From Pithys albifrons albifrons (taxonomy: Eukaryota > Chordata > Aves > Passeriformes > Thamnophilidae): a stretch of DNA of 64,000 nucleotides. Within the stretch, counting starts at the first letter, position 1, and each line of letters begins with the position of its first letter. The stretch lies in the NCBI RefSeq assembly GCF_047495875.1, contig NC_092464.1, positions 6,234,737 to 6,298,736 of the forward strand, given 5' to 3'. The translations under genes and the position numbers were made by a program. Under the pieces are notes generated by a model. The model saw only the letters and a list, made by a program, of their open reading frames with translations, had not been told where the DNA came from and did no database searches. Below are positions 62,868 to 64,000 of the stretch, one piece after another.

Positions 62868-64000
62868 GTAACAGAAACAACTTTCCTACCTGATACTGCA
62901 TGCAATTCATTGCACCAGCTCCATAGTGCATGTCACTGGCTTATGTGGGGTTTATGGCTTGTAAGAATACATGTTTGTCAAGGGGTACAAAGCAATAGTG
63001 TCTAGTAGGTATTACAGTCTTAGTAAAGAAGAGAGAGGATTTTGTTTTTATAAAAATAATTGGAAAGCTTGGAAAATGTGCATTATAAATTAAGATGGGA
63101 TTCTAAGAGGCTTTGGGGGGAAAAGGAAAAAAAAAAAGATAAAAAACAACCAGAAAATTATCTATAATGTTACTGTCTTGTTTTAGGAGCAAATATGGGT
63201 GTGTTTTCCCACTGAAAATCAGCTCCAAGAGTGGCATCTGCTGACTTGGCAGATCTGTACCTTGAGTTCACTGGAGGGCATCTGCTCTCTGTCACAGTTG
63301 AATGTTTCTTTTCCTGTTAACAAATAGACCCAAGAAAGGTGTGACAATTTAAATAGCTGGTGTGAAACTAAATAGGAAGCCTTGGTATTCAGTTGATTTG
63401 GTCAAAGTGCTCTCACTCATTGTTTCTTGATGTGTACACACAGATTTTTTTTCCATTTGTAGGATTATGTTGTTCTTATAAATATATTTGTACTGCACTC
63501 TGACTGACTCCAGGCTGTGTAATTCCCTGTATTCTCCTTGCTGATTTGGGGAGTTTCTTCCCCTTCAGATTCAGCATTTTGTTGCCTTTATTATTAGAAA
63601 GTGATGGATTCCTCTCTTTGAAATCAGGAAAAGGAGGTTTGGGATGTCCTAGGAGTCTGGAGAACTCCACAGCTCCTTGAGATTGGAACTGGGGGTGGTT
63701 ATGTGGGACTGAGTTAATGAAAGGGAAAGGATGACACAGTACACACATCACACCTCTCCCCGTTCTGCTGTAAAACTGCTGGCCAGTTTGTGCACAGCAG
63801 GAGCAATCCAAGGCAGAAATCATGACAGGACAAGAGCAAACAGACCTATCACTGAGCCAGGGCTCACCTTCTCCAGGCCTGCTGATTCATACTGTCATAT
63901 GGGGTGGAATTTAGTGGACTAAATGTAGACATCTGCATCTGAACTTGTCATCTGAGGCCCCTGTCTCAGAGTGTGTCTCATCTCCAGCTGAAATCAACAT
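62868..64000 (+). other. SCN5A: intron 18 of SCN5A, 5' part
   Basis: 1133 bp following the GTAACA donor. No match to the next expected exon (human CSEGSTADM.. to DCFTEG region) is present. Low-complexity A-rich sequence lies at about 63119-63150; the rest is unremarkable. A minus-strand open frame of 115 codons (63476-63823) resembles nothing known. Confidence 0.85.

Noticed and set aside
63336..63755. AGGTGTGA and TCACACCT T-box cores near exon 18 of a TBX5 target gene
   Set aside because: An 8-bp motif on either strand is expected about twice in a window of this size, so no enrichment can be claimed.
63476..63823. 115-codon minus-strand frame in intron 18
   Set aside because: No domain, promoter or splice logic; probably chance.

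Overview
This window is a slice of one large vertebrate gene read on the + strand. Eight internal exons of a voltage-gated sodium channel alpha subunit lie in order, each with AG acceptor and GT donor and with compatible phases, totalling 2097 nt (699 codons). The protein matches SCN5A (Nav1.5, the cardiac sodium channel) better than its paralogues, as seen in the D1-D2 linker (GVDSMSLSSLEMSP, FADDE, VDCNGVVSL), the domain II membrane region and the D2-D3 linker ([18 protein letters not shown]). No other gene was found on either strand, and neither the 5' nor the 3' end of the gene is present.

The genome looks avian. The recognisable interspersed repeats are CR1 LINE 3' ends with the ATTCTATG-type terminal octamers and CR1 fragments in antisense. 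No mammalian SINEs are visible, and the protein differs from mammalian SCN5A at many linker positions while keeping all transmembrane motifs. The species cannot be told from the sequence alone.

Layout, with exon numbers following the human convention and assigned by homology: intron 10 (1-3245, partial); exon 11 (3246-3419), exon 12 (5818-6219) and exon 13 (15058-15190), which encode the cytoplasmic D1-D2 linker; exon 14 (18980-19218, end of linker plus DII-S1); exon 15 (23998-24171, DII-S2 to the start of S4); exon 16 (25541-25897, S4 to S6 with the selectivity-filter Glu); a 22.2-kb intron 16; exon 17 (48073-48543, end of S6 plus most of the D2-D3 linker with the ankyrin-G motif); a 14.2-kb intron 17; exon 18 (62721-62867, short variable linker exon); and partial intron 18. 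The rest is intron containing seven CR1 fragments, a few microsatellites, two short tandem duplications, one strong inverted repeat and a CpG-richer block in intron 17.

I did not find an undescribed multi-gene system. The most informative observations are: a CAG|CAG tandem acceptor at exon 18, at the position that gives the human Q1077/Q1077del isoforms; a native histidine at the position of human R526, next to a canonical RRxS kinase site; and D2-D3 linker motifs shared with the neuronal channels but lost from human SCN5A. Several low-stop or CpG-bearing intronic blocks could be regulatory. All comparisons with human proteins are from memory and were not computed.
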